A stretch of 64,000 bases of DNA, taken from Candidatus Sulfotelmatobacter sp. Lineage in GTDB: Bacteria; Acidobacteriota; Terriglobia; Terriglobales; Acidobacteriaceae. The notes beneath the pieces were generated by a model that was not told the origin of the DNA, ran no database searches, and saw only the letters and a program-made list of their open reading frames with translations. The DNA lies in the NCBI GenBank assembly GCA_030041215.1, contig JASHOH010000117.1, positions 17,772-81,771 on the forward strand, in the 5' to 3' direction. Below, one piece after another: positions 9,504 through 17,381 of this stretch; the first letter of the stretch is position 1; each line of letters starts with the position of its first letter. Both the position numbers and the translations under genes were made by a program.

Positions 9504-10062
9504 GGACTCATCCCTGAAGCGGCAATCTAAAACGCGATCCCGCAGCTCGACCAAGAAGTCTCGCGCACCGCTATCTGCACCGCCGGAATTTTCCGCGGCC
9601 GTCCTCACGATTAGCGACTCCTGTGCCCGGGGAAAACGTGACGATCTCTCCGGCCCAGCAGTGGCGAAAAAACTGGCTGGCTCACGTTTTCACCTCGTAG
9701 CGACGCAAATCGTTCCCGACGACCGCGAGCAGATTCAGGACGCCCTCATCCAGCTCGCAGAAAAAGCGCAATTCGTAGTGACCACCGGTGGAACGGGGAT
9801 CGCCCCGCGCGACGTCACTCCCGAAGCGACGAAGGCGGTTTGCGATCGATTATTGGCGGGTGTGGCCGAGCGCATGCGCATCGAAGGCGCGAAGAAAACA
9901 CCCTTTGCCGCATTGAGCCGCGCAGTATGCGGCGTGCGAGGAACAAGTCTGATTCTGAATCTGCCCGGCAGTCCCAGAGGCGCGGTGGAATCGCTCAACG
10001 CAGTGATCGACTTAATTCCTCACGCGCTAAACCTGCTGGAAGGAAAAACCGAGCACTCCTAG
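9484..10062 (+). CDS. mog: MoaB/MogA-type molybdopterin adenylyltransferase
   Basis: Adenylylates molybdopterin before MoeA inserts molybdenum. From the ATG at 9484 it has 192 residues: a Ser/Lys/Arg-rich N-terminal tail (about 1-35) and a MoCF-fold domain with SDSCARGKRDDLSG, VVTTGGTGIAPRDVTPEAT and NLPGSPRGAVESL, the pterin-binding signatures. The start lies inside the preceding regulator gene (20-base overlap) after a GAAGAGGAAGA ribosome site. A longer frame from 9382 would be a shadow of the regulator's tail. The family splits into MoaB and MogA subtypes that I cannot separate by eye. Confidence 0.9.
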   Translation: MSSSIAEDSSLKRQSKTRSRSSTKKSRAPLSAPPEFSAAVLTISDSCARGKRDDLSGPAVAKKLAGSRFHLVATQIVPDDREQIQDALIQLAEKAQFVVTTGGTGIAPRDVTPEATKAVCDRLLAGVAERMRIEGAKKTPFAALSRAVCGVRGTSLILNLPGSPRGAVESLNAVIDLIPHALNLLEGKTEHS

Positions 10063-10076
10063 GCACAGTGCCCGAA

Positions 10077-10349
10077 CTAATGCGTGGGCGGCACGTATTC
10101 CTTGGGCGGAGCCGAGCCTTCTCCAAAGAAATATTGATCCAATTGCCGCACAATCACTTCCTGATCTTCCCGCCGTGCCGGATTCAGCCGGTACTCGTTC
10201 AACAGCATCTTGCAGTGCTCGGTCCACATTCTCCAGGCTTCCTGCGAAACATTATCGTAGACCTTGCGGCCAAGTTCGTTATCAAAAGGCGGCTCGTCGA
10301 GCCCGGGCAACTCTCTTTTCAACTTCACGCAGAATACGGTGTGCGCCAT
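10077..10349 (-). CDS. yggX: Probable Fe(2+)-trafficking protein YggX
   Basis: Small cytoplasmic protein of 90 residues that protects iron-sulfur clusters from oxidation in enterobacteria. The N-terminus MAHTVFCVKLKRE has the conserved cysteine at position 7; ELGRKVYDNVSQEAW and MLLNEYRLN align with the family core, as does a C-terminal FFGEG. Length is typical. It is convergent with the molybdenum operon, 14 bases from the mog stop. A single-gene unit; function by family inference. Confidence 0.9.
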   Translation of the reverse strand: MAHTVFCVKLKRELPGLDEPPFDNELGRKVYDNVSQEAWRMWTEHCKMLLNEYRLNPARREDQEVIVRQLDQYFFGEGSAPPKEYVPPTH

Positions 10350-10421
10350 GGCTTTCCTTATCTCGGAGTGATGTCCTCAATTAGATTACTATAGGCATGG
10401 GCCTTCGCGTGCTCGCTTACA

Positions 10422-10449
10422 TAGTCAGCCAAAGGCGCATCGCTATAAT
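10422..10449 (+). promoter_or_regulatory. Probable sigma-70 promoter of the glycosyltransferase pair
   Basis: A perfect TATAAT (10444-10449) is preceded by TAGTCA (10422-10427) with a 16-base spacer, 35 bases before the ATG of the GT2 gene. The -35 matches at 4 of 6 positions. Confidence 0.5.
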
Positions 10450-10484
10450 GAAGCGTTCACAGCGGTATCAACTTCCTACAAAGA

Positions 10485-11468
10485 ATGGCCCGGCCTGCGC
10501 GAGTCACGGTAATTACAACAGTTCTCAACGAAGCGGAGACCATCAGCGACCTGATCTCCAGTCTTTCGGCGCAAAGTCTTTCTGATATCGAAATGGTTAT
10601 TGTTGATGGCGGCTCGACCGATGGCACGTGGGAAACTCTGCAACGGCTGGCGGCGAAAGAGCCCAGGTTGCGCATCATCCGCGATGAGACGTGCAATCTT
10701 TCCGCATCGCCCGGGCCTATCGCGCGCGGAAGAAATCGCGCCATCGAAAACGCCTCTTCGGCTGTAATCGCGTGCGCCGACGCCGGTTGCCAATATGACG
10801 CGGAATGGGCCGCCAGGCTCACCGCGCCGATTTTGAAAGACGATGCCGAGTACTCGCTTGGCGGCTCGTATATCGATCCTCAGCAAGCGACAGTTTGGGA
10901 CATCGCTGCCGCTCCATTTCTCGGAGTCAAATTGAGCCGTGAAGGTCAGCGCAAGAGTTGTACCACGCGCTCCATGGGACTGACAAAGGATCTGTGGCGG
11001 CGTGTTGGCGGATTTCCCGAGGTCAATCTTTTCGGTGAAGATACGTTGTTCGACATACGGGCGCGCCAACTCACCATTCCGGTTTTTCCCCCAGGAGCCA
11101 TGGCGCGATACGCCCCCCGCTTCACTCTCTCTGGCGCAGTTGGAAGATTGGGCCTCTACGCCACTTCCGACGGCGTGCTCGGCGTGAGGCGCATGAGGCT
11201 GATCCGAAATCTTCTGCGTTGCGTTGCTCAACTTGCTGCTCTGATTGCCCTGCCCTGGACGTTTATTCCCGCACTGGCGATCCTTGGGCTCGAACTTTTT
11301 TTCGCCTTCGAACACGACGTGCGCGGAGCGATAAACCGCCGTTTCCTCACGCTTGTACCAGCTCGAATTCTTTTCTCCATCATGACTCCGTGGATTGTCA
11401 CCTATCACCATGTGGTAGGAATCATCACCAAGAAAAATCGCCCGAATCCCCAGAACGCGCGGACATGA
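10485..11468 (+). CDS. Glycosyltransferase family 2, membrane-anchored
   Basis: A 327-residue enzyme with an N-terminal GT-A domain: VTVITTVLNEAETI at about 7-20, nucleotide-sugar site IVDGGSTDGT (about 38-47), ACADAGCQYD at about 95-104 in the place of the DXD region, and GGFPEVNLFGEDTLFDIRAR as the acceptor-side ED motif. Two hydrophobic stretches near the C-terminus (about 240-270) suggest membrane attachment. The gene is followed after 40 bases by a GT39-type transferase and probably forms an operon with it; both may build an envelope glycan. Donor and acceptor cannot be read from the sequence. Confidence 0.87.
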   Translation: MARPARVTVITTVLNEAETISDLISSLSAQSLSDIEMVIVDGGSTDGTWETLQRLAAKEPRLRIIRDETCNLSASPGPIARGRNRAIENASSAVIACADAGCQYDAEWAARLTAPILKDDAEYSLGGSYIDPQQATVWDIAAAPFLGVKLSREGQRKSCTTRSMGLTKDLWRRVGGFPEVNLFGEDTLFDIRARQLTIPVFPPGAMARYAPRFTLSGAVGRLGLYATSDGVLGVRRMRLIRNLLRCVAQLAALIALPWTFIPALAILGLELFFAFEHDVRGAINRRFLTLVPARILFSIMTPWIVTYHHVVGIITKKNRPNPQNART

Positions 11469-11508
11469 GCGCCCCGGTTGGATCAGACGCGTATTATGAT
11501 CGACTTCG

Positions 11509-12942
11509 ATGTCTTTTGCCTCCACGCCCGCCCGCCCGCATTTGGAAAACCAGGCCGCACAAAGCTCTGGATCGCGTTTCTCCTGGTTGTGGCTTGCGAT
11601 TGTGCCCCTCGCCGCTCTGTTTCGATTTCTGTATCTCTCGCGCAAGAGTATCTATCTCGACGAAGCCTTAAGCGTCGCTTATGCGCACCTGAGCTGGCAT
11701 GACTTCATTCAGGTGCTTCGTACGGGTGAGGCCAACATGGCGTTTTACTACCTTCTGCTGCGAGAAATGGTCCTCATCGGCGACAGCGAATTCTGGGTAC
11801 GCTTGCCTTCAGTCATCGCAGGCGTGGCCACGGTGCCAGTCGTGTACGTTCTCGGATCGAAGCTATACGATCGCCGCACCGGATTGCTGTGTTCACTGCT
11901 GCTTTCTGTAAACGCCTGCCATGTGGTTTTTTCGCAGGAGGCCCGCGGATACGCGCTGGCTCTTCTTCTGATCACGCTTTCGTCATGGCTCTTCATTAGT
12001 GGGATGGAATCGCCTTCGTGGAAAATCTGGTCTGCTTACGCAGTCGTTGGCGCCCTCGCCGTGAACAGCCATTTCTACGCGGGGCTAGTCCTCGTAGCAC
12101 AGTGGCTATCATTGCTCGTGCTGCCTCGCCGGATGGTCCCGCTGAAACACTTCGTGGGAGCACTACTGATTTTGGCGGTCCTCATTTCCCCCGCCGTGCT
12201 GTTCGTGCTCTGGCACAGCCAGGGGCGCATCAACTGGGTTCCGCCCATCAGCTGGCTTGAGTTGTATCACACCGCAATTTTTCTGACTTCCGAAGGTGGC
12301 AAACTGGCGGGCAATCTCCTGCTCGTATTGTTTCTGATTGCCCTGGCGGTCGCCGCCAAAGCGTCCTTGCGCGCCCAATCCCCATTGCAGCGATGGAAGG
12401 AACTGTTTCCCTGGTTCTGGCTGCTGACCCCGATGCTAATTACAGCCCTGGGATCCATCTGGGTCCCAATGTTTTTTCATCGCTTTCTAATCGTCTGCCT
12501 GCCGGCGTTCGTTTTGCTAGTCGCACGCGGACTCATAACCTTGCGCCCAGCCACTGCATGGATCGCCGCTTTTATCGCGCTGTCAATCGTGACCGTATTT
12601 TCATCCTATTCGCGGACTCGCGAGAATTGGCGCGATGCCACGCACTTTGTGTTATCGGAAGCACAACCCGGCGACGCGATCTTGTTCTATCGCGGATACT
12701 CCGACGCCCCGTTTTACTATTACGAAAGTCGATCTCCAGCCAAAAATCGCCCTGAACGCGTGCCGAATGACAATGCGATTGCTCTTTCAAGCAAAAAGCG
12801 CCTCTGGGCAATCCTTTACCCCGTTGGCCCTCCCGACGTTGTGGCGAAAGAGTCCGATCTGACGCAGCGCTACCCCGTTCTCGAGCAAACCACATTCCAT
12901 GGCGTGCGCATCGTGTTATTCAATGTGAACAGTAGCTGGTAA
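11509..12942 (+). CDS. GT39-type (ArnT/PMT-like) membrane glycosyltransferase
   Basis: Polytopic GT-C transferase of 477 residues using a lipid-linked sugar donor. The first periplasmic loop carries the acidic motif YLDEALS (about 46), then WVRLPSVIAGVATVPVVYVLG and FSQEARGYALALLLI, a typical order for acidobacterial and bacterial GT39/PMT_2 proteins. About ten to eleven membrane helices are followed by a periplasmic C-terminal domain (about 370-477). Probably cotranscribed with the GT2 gene upstream. Acceptor unknown. Confidence 0.85.
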   Translation: MSFASTPARPHLENQAAQSSGSRFSWLWLAIVPLAALFRFLYLSRKSIYLDEALSVAYAHLSWHDFIQVLRTGEANMAFYYLLLREMVLIGDSEFWVRLPSVIAGVATVPVVYVLGSKLYDRRTGLLCSLLLSVNACHVVFSQEARGYALALLLITLSSWLFISGMESPSWKIWSAYAVVGALAVNSHFYAGLVLVAQWLSLLVLPRRMVPLKHFVGALLILAVLISPAVLFVLWHSQGRINWVPPISWLELYHTAIFLTSEGGKLAGNLLLVLFLIALAVAAKASLRAQSPLQRWKELFPWFWLLTPMLITALGSIWVPMFFHRFLIVCLPAFVLLVARGLITLRPATAWIAAFIALSIVTVFSSYSRTRENWRDATHFVLSEAQPGDAILFYRGYSDAPFYYYESRSPAKNRPERVPNDNAIALSSKKRLWAILYPVGPPDVVAKESDLTQRYPVLEQTTFHGVRIVLFNVNSSW

Positions 12943-12992
12943 CAATTCCTAGTTTGCCGGGGTAATGGAGCAGTTTGCGGATTGATGACAAG

Positions 12993-13109
12993 CGTCATCC
13001 CGAAGCCCCGCGCTTTCACCAGCGGGGCGAGGGATCTCGCGTGTAGTGAAACTTGTTCTTTGCACACTCTGCGGCAGTTCTCGGCGAACTCTGCGGTCTA
13101 AGACTTTGA
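12993..13109 (+). repeat. Two dispersed repeats between the glycosyltransferase and ribokinase genes
   Basis: 12993-13040 (core gcgctttcaccagcgg, stem-forming) matches 36751-36797 closely. 13053-13109 is a diverged copy of the CTCTGCG repeat seen at 4036 and 29231. Both lie in the 186-base gap between converging genes. Confidence 0.6.
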
Positions 13110-13128
13110 TTGGCTGCTTCGTTCAATT

Positions 13129-14055
13129 CTACTGGCGCGCTGCCCACTCCCGATCGAAGCGCCCGCGATCATAAAACGATTTTTGCGTCCCGATGCCCGT
13201 GGTGGAAACCGCGGCATAAAGATTGGCCCGCCGAACGGCCTCGCGCTCCGGCACACCTTCCGCCAGAAAAACAGCAAAGCTGCCGATGAACGCGTCGCCC
13301 GCGCCTGTGCTGTCGATCGTGTTTACGGCAAAGGGGCGCAGATGCTCACATCCAGCATTTGCCGCCAGTAAAGACCCATTGGCACCCAGCGTAATGATGA
13401 CGCACCGAATGCCGCCTGCAAGTAATTTCTCAGCACATTTTCTTGCATCATTTGCATCCCGAACCGGTGTGCCAGAAATGGCCTCCGCTTCGCTCTCGTT
13501 AGGAATCAGATAATCAAGCCCAGCCAGAGCATTCATATCCACAGGCTGCCCCGGCGCAGGATTCAGTATGCAGCGAACTCCGTGGTTTCTCGCGAACGCA
13601 ACCGTGTAGTAAACCGTCTCCAGCGGAATCTCAAATTGCAGCACGATGCAATCGACGCCGCGCAACATTTCAGCCGCCTCGTCCACATCGGCAGGCTTGA
13701 CCGCGTCGTTCGCGCCCTTCACTACCAGAATGCGGTTCTGACCATTCGGCTCGACAAAAATAGGAGCAACTCCGCTGGAAAGTCCCTCGACTTGCTTTAC
13801 GTGCGTCGTATCGACGCCGATCTTCCTGAAGTTCTCAAGCGTCGCCGGGCCGAACAGGTCCGCGCCCACTCGCGCCAGCATGAACACATCTGCTCCACAC
13901 AACCGCGCGGCGACGGCCTGGTTCGCTCCTTTGCCGCCGAAACCCAGATCGAATCGCTGCCCGAAAATGGTTTCACCAGGCCGCGGAAAGCGGTCGGCAA
14001 AGGTAGTCAGATCAATGTTGGCGCTTCCAACAACCGCGATGCGAGGCCGGGGCAT
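13129..14055 (-). CDS. rbsK: Ribokinase
   Basis: PfkB-family sugar kinase that phosphorylates ribose to ribose 5-phosphate, 308 residues from the chosen ATG. Seen: NIDLTTFADRFPRPGET, the glycine-rich substrate site GFGGKGANQAVAAARL-like segment (GGKGANQAVAAR), NPAPGQP, NESEAEAISG, and the C-terminal signature DSTGAGDAFIGSF with the catalytic aspartate. A TTG start at 14103 would add 16 residues without family character, so the ATG before PRPRIAVVG was preferred; GAAAG lies upstream as a weak ribosome site. No ribose transporter is adjacent. Other pentose or nucleoside substrates are possible. Confidence 0.88.
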   Translation of the reverse strand: MPRPRIAVVGSANIDLTTFADRFPRPGETIFGQRFDLGFGGKGANQAVAARLCGADVFMLARVGADLFGPATLENFRKIGVDTTHVKQVEGLSSGVAPIFVEPNGQNRILVVKGANDAVKPADVDEAAEMLRGVDCIVLQFEIPLETVYYTVAFARNHGVRCILNPAPGQPVDMNALAGLDYLIPNESEAEAISGTPVRDANDARKCAEKLLAGGIRCVIITLGANGSLLAANAGCEHLRPFAVNTIDSTGAGDAFIGSFAVFLAEGVPEREAVRRANLYAAVSTTGIGTQKSFYDRGRFDREWAARQ

Positions 14056-14374
14056 GGAATCTTTCGGTAAGACTGGACGCCCGAGTTTATTTGTCGGACT
14101 CAAATCATGTCAACGGACCTTTGCCAGCCGCCGAGATTGATGCCAGGGTATCAACAATCCTGATTTGGCACGTTAATGAGCCTGACAGCGTCAGTTGACT
14201 ATTGCAACTTGGCGTACTCGGCTTTGGCGGCACACGTTTCATGACCTCCGTAACCTACCGGGCCGCTAATCGGTAGCGGGAGAATGAGCCAGGGCGCTCA
14301 CTAATGCGATTAACGAACGCAATTTCGCTCCCCCGGGATGTCGAAATGGAAACTTGGGCACATTGGGGGCATCG
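14056..14374. other. Intergenic stretch without recognised content
   Basis: Lies between divergent genes and so should hold both promoters. The only structure I noticed is a small hairpin, ctaccg/cggtag, near 14254-14276. Nothing else stands out. Confidence 0.4.
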
Positions 14375-14905
14375 ATGTTCTATCCGTCTTTCAAAATGAT
14401 GGACTACATCGTCGATGCTCACTTCAGGAAGGATGTGAGCGGACGATTAGTCTTTATTCCATTTACACCCAAGGGGAAGTGTTACTTCGTTGATTCGAAG
14501 TCGGATGAGGAAAAAATTAGAGCCTATGTCAAGATGTTTCGGAGTGCTGTTCAGTTCATTTCTTTCCTGATGTATCCAAGCGTTTTTCTTCCCGGTTTGA
14601 TTTTGGATGACTACGCTGGTATAGGCCCCCGGGACCATCGATTGGCGATTGCCCTTGGAATCCCTTTGTTTTTCGCGCTGATCCTTGGCGCCTTGGTATG
14701 GATTCTTTGGAATTTATACAAAGGAGGGATGCCCGCCTTAACTGCTTCCCTGAGCGAAGTCGCACCTGAGGCTAAGGGTCAACTGCACGAAGTCTCTCAG
14801 CCCCAGCGTCGGCGTCTGGCTCTGTTGTTCGCTGTCGCCGCTGCATTCCTCATGTTGCTTGCTCTTTTTGCTTTCGTGATTTTCTTGGACCGTTTTCGCA
14901 GGTGA
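14375..14905 (+). CDS. Hypothetical membrane protein with three membrane segments
   Basis: Not recognised. From ATG 14375 it has 176 residues; a TTG at 14354 would add seven more. The N-terminal 50 residues are soluble and charged (DAHFRKDVSGRLVFIPFTPKG), followed by hydrophobic segments at about 55-75, 88-112 and 148-170 (LALLFAVAAAFLMLLALFAF). The short segment between the second and third is acidic and polar. Nothing around it suggests a role. Confidence 0.55.
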   Translation: MFYPSFKMMDYIVDAHFRKDVSGRLVFIPFTPKGKCYFVDSKSDEEKIRAYVKMFRSAVQFISFLMYPSVFLPGLILDDYAGIGPRDHRLAIALGIPLFFALILGALVWILWNLYKGGMPALTASLSEVAPEAKGQLHEVSQPQRRRLALLFAVAAAFLMLLALFAFVIFLDRFRR

Positions 14906-15144
14906 AGGTTCGATCTGTCTCATCGATCTGAAGCCGACCACGAGGCAGGACGGGGAGATCAAGGCAATCGCCACCAGTCGGTCAGATCAACATCGCGTTT
15001 AGCCTCGTTTTGGCGAATTGTTGCCGGAGCAGGGATGGTTGGCGAAATATCCCCCATTTCACTCATCTCACCGGAAAACTTCGGTTACGTTACTCGCGTG
15101 CCACCACAGTCGAGCCATTATCAAAATCGCTCTCGTGTTGGAAA

Positions 15145-15273
15145 ATGGAACACACTATGGCATCTAACTCGACCAGGAGCGCGGACACCTTAAGATTCGA
15201 GAAGCTGACGCTGCTCATCCTGGCTCTCTGTCTCCTTGCGGTGGTGGGCCTGCTAGTCTTCCGGGTTTTCTAG
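15145..15273 (+). CDS. Small single-helix membrane protein, hypothetical
   Basis: A 42-residue frame starting MEHTMASNSTRSADT and ending in one membrane helix, LTLLILALCLLAVVGLLVF, directly followed by the stop. It resembles small one-pass proteins, but there is no homology argument. The same frame is open back to 15010; the upstream part looks non-coding. An alternative ATG lies at 15157. Confidence 0.35.
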   Translation: MEHTMASNSTRSADTLRFEKLTLLILALCLLAVVGLLVFRVF

Positions 15274-15339
15274 CACGAATCGTGATTATCTTCACTGACC
15301 GTTTGACTGGGAAAAAGTGACCGAATCGTAACTGGCGCA

Positions 15340-15377
15340 AAATCCTGGTTACACTCATTGACCCTGCGCCAGGATTT
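15340..15377. terminator. Inverted repeat, possible terminator or hairpin
   Basis: AAATCCTGG (15340-15348) and CCAGGATTT (15369-15377) are perfect inverted copies separated by 20 bases, followed by only a few T residues. It lies between the small membrane protein and the convergent HAD gene, so it could end transcription from either side. Confidence 0.35.
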
Positions 15378-15460
15378 CTTGGATGCTGCCTACGACTGGG
15401 GTTGTGAGGAATTACAAGGTTGATTCTCTGAAGAGTTCGATGCCACCCAGAAGGAGCCGA

Positions 15461-16156
15461 TTACTTCCGCGCACAGGCGGCGAGCTCTTCCAGACTGGAA
15501 ACCTGCAAATCCGGGTGACCCTCGGCAGCTTTCACTGCACCCACTCCCGCTCGTGCTGACGGACGATTCACCCAAACAGTGGAAAGTCCCAGCGACTGCG
15601 CCGGGACTACATCATGATAAAGACTTTGGCCCACATGCAGAATCCGGTGTGCGGGAACCCGGATACGGTTTAAAGCCAGTTCGAAGATCTTGAGCGATGG
15701 CTTGTAAGCCCCCGCCTGCTCGGCAGTGATTACATGGTCGAATTGCACTCCAAGCTGGGGTCGTGTGCCGGCGAAAAGATCATCATCAACATTCGAAATG
15801 ATCGCCAGCCGAAAGCGCCTTTGCAGTTCCTGTAAGGCGCTCAACGTGTCGGGCCACGGCTTCCATTTCGGCAATGACTCCGGCAATGAGCGAACTTCTT
15901 CGTCTGACGGAATAAATCCAAGGCGATCTCCGAACTGCCTCACAACTGACTCCAGAACTTCCCGGTAACGGCGATACTCACCCCGCTCCGCCTTGGATTC
16001 AAAATCCCCGTATAACTCCAGGATCGCAGCGTCGTGAAGCTTCATGTCGTGGGACTTCAGTATGTTGCGCAGGCACCCAAGAATTCCATCTTCCCAGTTG
16101 ATCAACGTGCCGTAACAGTCGAAGGTCAGGATTTCGAATCGCGTGAAATCGAGCAT
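15461..16156 (-). CDS. HAD-family hydrolase (2-haloacid dehalogenase-like)
   Basis: A 231-residue cytoplasmic hydrolase of the HAD superfamily. Motif I is FDCYGTLINWE with nucleophile D14, motif II IISNVDDD (about 120), motif III lysine in GAYKPS (about 152), motif IV HVGQSLYHDV (about 174-183). The overall pattern matches the type II 2-haloacid dehalogenase/phosphatase group; many such proteins are phosphatases, so true dehalogenation is uncertain. It starts 24 bases downstream of the YhaM-type gene's stop on the same strand, so it may be the last gene of that unit. Confidence 0.85.
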   Translation of the reverse strand: MLDFTRFEILTFDCYGTLINWEDGILGCLRNILKSHDMKLHDAAILELYGDFESKAERGEYRRYREVLESVVRQFGDRLGFIPSDEEVRSLPESLPKWKPWPDTLSALQELQRRFRLAIISNVDDDLFAGTRPQLGVQFDHVITAEQAGAYKPSLKIFELALNRIRVPAHRILHVGQSLYHDVVPAQSLGLSTVWVNRPSARAGVGAVKAAEGHPDLQVSSLEELAACARK

Positions 16157-16180
16157 GATCGGAGGAACTTTCTTTTGAAG

Positions 16181-17302
16181 CTAAGACTTCAGTCCCGGGA
16201 AAAGCGGCGCTTCTTCCGGCGTTTCTTCCACCGATGTAAGCCTGCCGCTAATCTTTGCAGTAGGAGTTGAGGATTCGGCAATAGGAGCTGCTTTCCCATC
16301 ACTCGGAATAGAAGCTTCCGCAACCGGCGCAGCTCTTGGCGCAAGAAATTTGGCGCTGTTCAGCAGCGGACGCCCAAGTGAGGCGTTATAGCTCGTCCAC
16401 GGACCCTCCAGATCAGCCTCGCGCTCGAAGTGGGCGCGCATCGCCTCCATCTTGGAATCGAGATCGTCGAGATAGTGCAACATCAGCGCTTCAGCAAACA
16501 TTGGCAGCTTCGGCGATCCGAACTCATACTCTCCGTGGTGGCTGATAATCAAATGTTCGATCAATGTCTTAAGCTCCTCAGGAAATCCCGGCACCATTGC
16601 GATTTTTCCCTGCAACATTTCCAGCTCGATAATCATGTGTCCCAGAAGCTGCCCGCGCGTGGTGTAAGAGAACGAGCGGTTATAAGTGAGCTCGTGAATC
16701 TTGCCGATGTCGTGAAGAAACGCCCCGGTAAGCAGCAGATCGCGATTGACATGGGGATAGTTCTGGCAGACCAGATCGCACGAGCGAAACAACGAAACCA
16801 CGTGATCCAGCAACCCCCCAATGTACGCATGATGCAGGCTCTTGGCCGCAGGCGCGTTGCGGTACGCCGCGGCGATTTGCGGATCACCCATGAACGCCTG
16901 CACCAGAGCCTTTAAATACGAGTTTTCGAACGAGCTGACAAAATTACTCAGCGTCTGCCACAACTCGTCGATGTCCTTCGTTGTTTTTGGAAGGTAATCC
17001 GAAAATTCGATCTCCGACTCGGCCAGCTTGCGGAGCTTGTGAATGGTGATCTGGAACCGGTTCTTGTACTTGTTCAGCAGCCCTTTGACTTTGAGGAAGT
17101 CATCCTGATCGAAGGCGTTAAGCACGTCCTCGACGTTGTCCCACATCTTCGCCTCAAGTTGGCCGCTGCGGTCGCCCAGAATCAGCGCCAGGTAGGGCTC
17201 CCCGGTTTTCTTGGGTTTGATTTGCTTGCTGACTACCACAAACGTGGAAGTGATGACCTTGTTCTCGTGGCGCGTGCAGTCGCAGATATAGAACTCTTTC
17301 AT
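16181..17302 (-). CDS. YhaM-type 3'-5' exoribonuclease (OB fold plus HD domain)
   Basis: A 373-residue protein with an N-terminal OB-fold nucleic-acid-binding domain (about 10-90; YLALILGDRSGQLEAKMWD) and an HD phosphohydrolase domain (about 160-290) with LLLTGAFLHDIGKIHELTY and LIISHHGEYEFGSP as metal-binding motifs. This order is that of YhaM/Cbf1, a metal-dependent 3'-5' exonuclease of RNA and single-stranded DNA. The last ~50 residues (PVAEASIPSDGKAAP...) are a low-complexity extension. It lies 79 bases downstream of the SurA-type gene on the same strand. Confidence 0.87.
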   Translation of the reverse strand: MKEFYICDCTRHENKVITSTFVVVSKQIKPKKTGEPYLALILGDRSGQLEAKMWDNVEDVLNAFDQDDFLKVKGLLNKYKNRFQITIHKLRKLAESEIEFSDYLPKTTKDIDELWQTLSNFVSSFENSYLKALVQAFMGDPQIAAAYRNAPAAKSLHHAYIGGLLDHVVSLFRSCDLVCQNYPHVNRDLLLTGAFLHDIGKIHELTYNRSFSYTTRGQLLGHMIIELEMLQGKIAMVPGFPEELKTLIEHLIISHHGEYEFGSPKLPMFAEALMLHYLDDLDSKMEAMRAHFEREADLEGPWTSYNASLGRPLLNSAKFLAPRAAPVAEASIPSDGKAAPIAESSTPTAKISGRLTSVEETPEEAPLFPGLKS

Positions 17303-17381
17303 CCTGCGAATCAGTGTAAATCAGAAAGCCCGGCGTAGAGAAAGGGTGGAAGAAGATAACTCGATTGCCACCACTAGAACC

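Noticed and set aside
10476..11645. Long frame of 389 codons on the minus strand
   Set aside because: It is antisense to the GT2 gene, whose motifs are clear; its composition (Arg/Gly-rich) has no family character.
15035..15051. A gggatggttggcgaaa match with 63297-63312
   Set aside because: A 16-base match is about what chance gives in a 64 kb window, and the flanks do not match.
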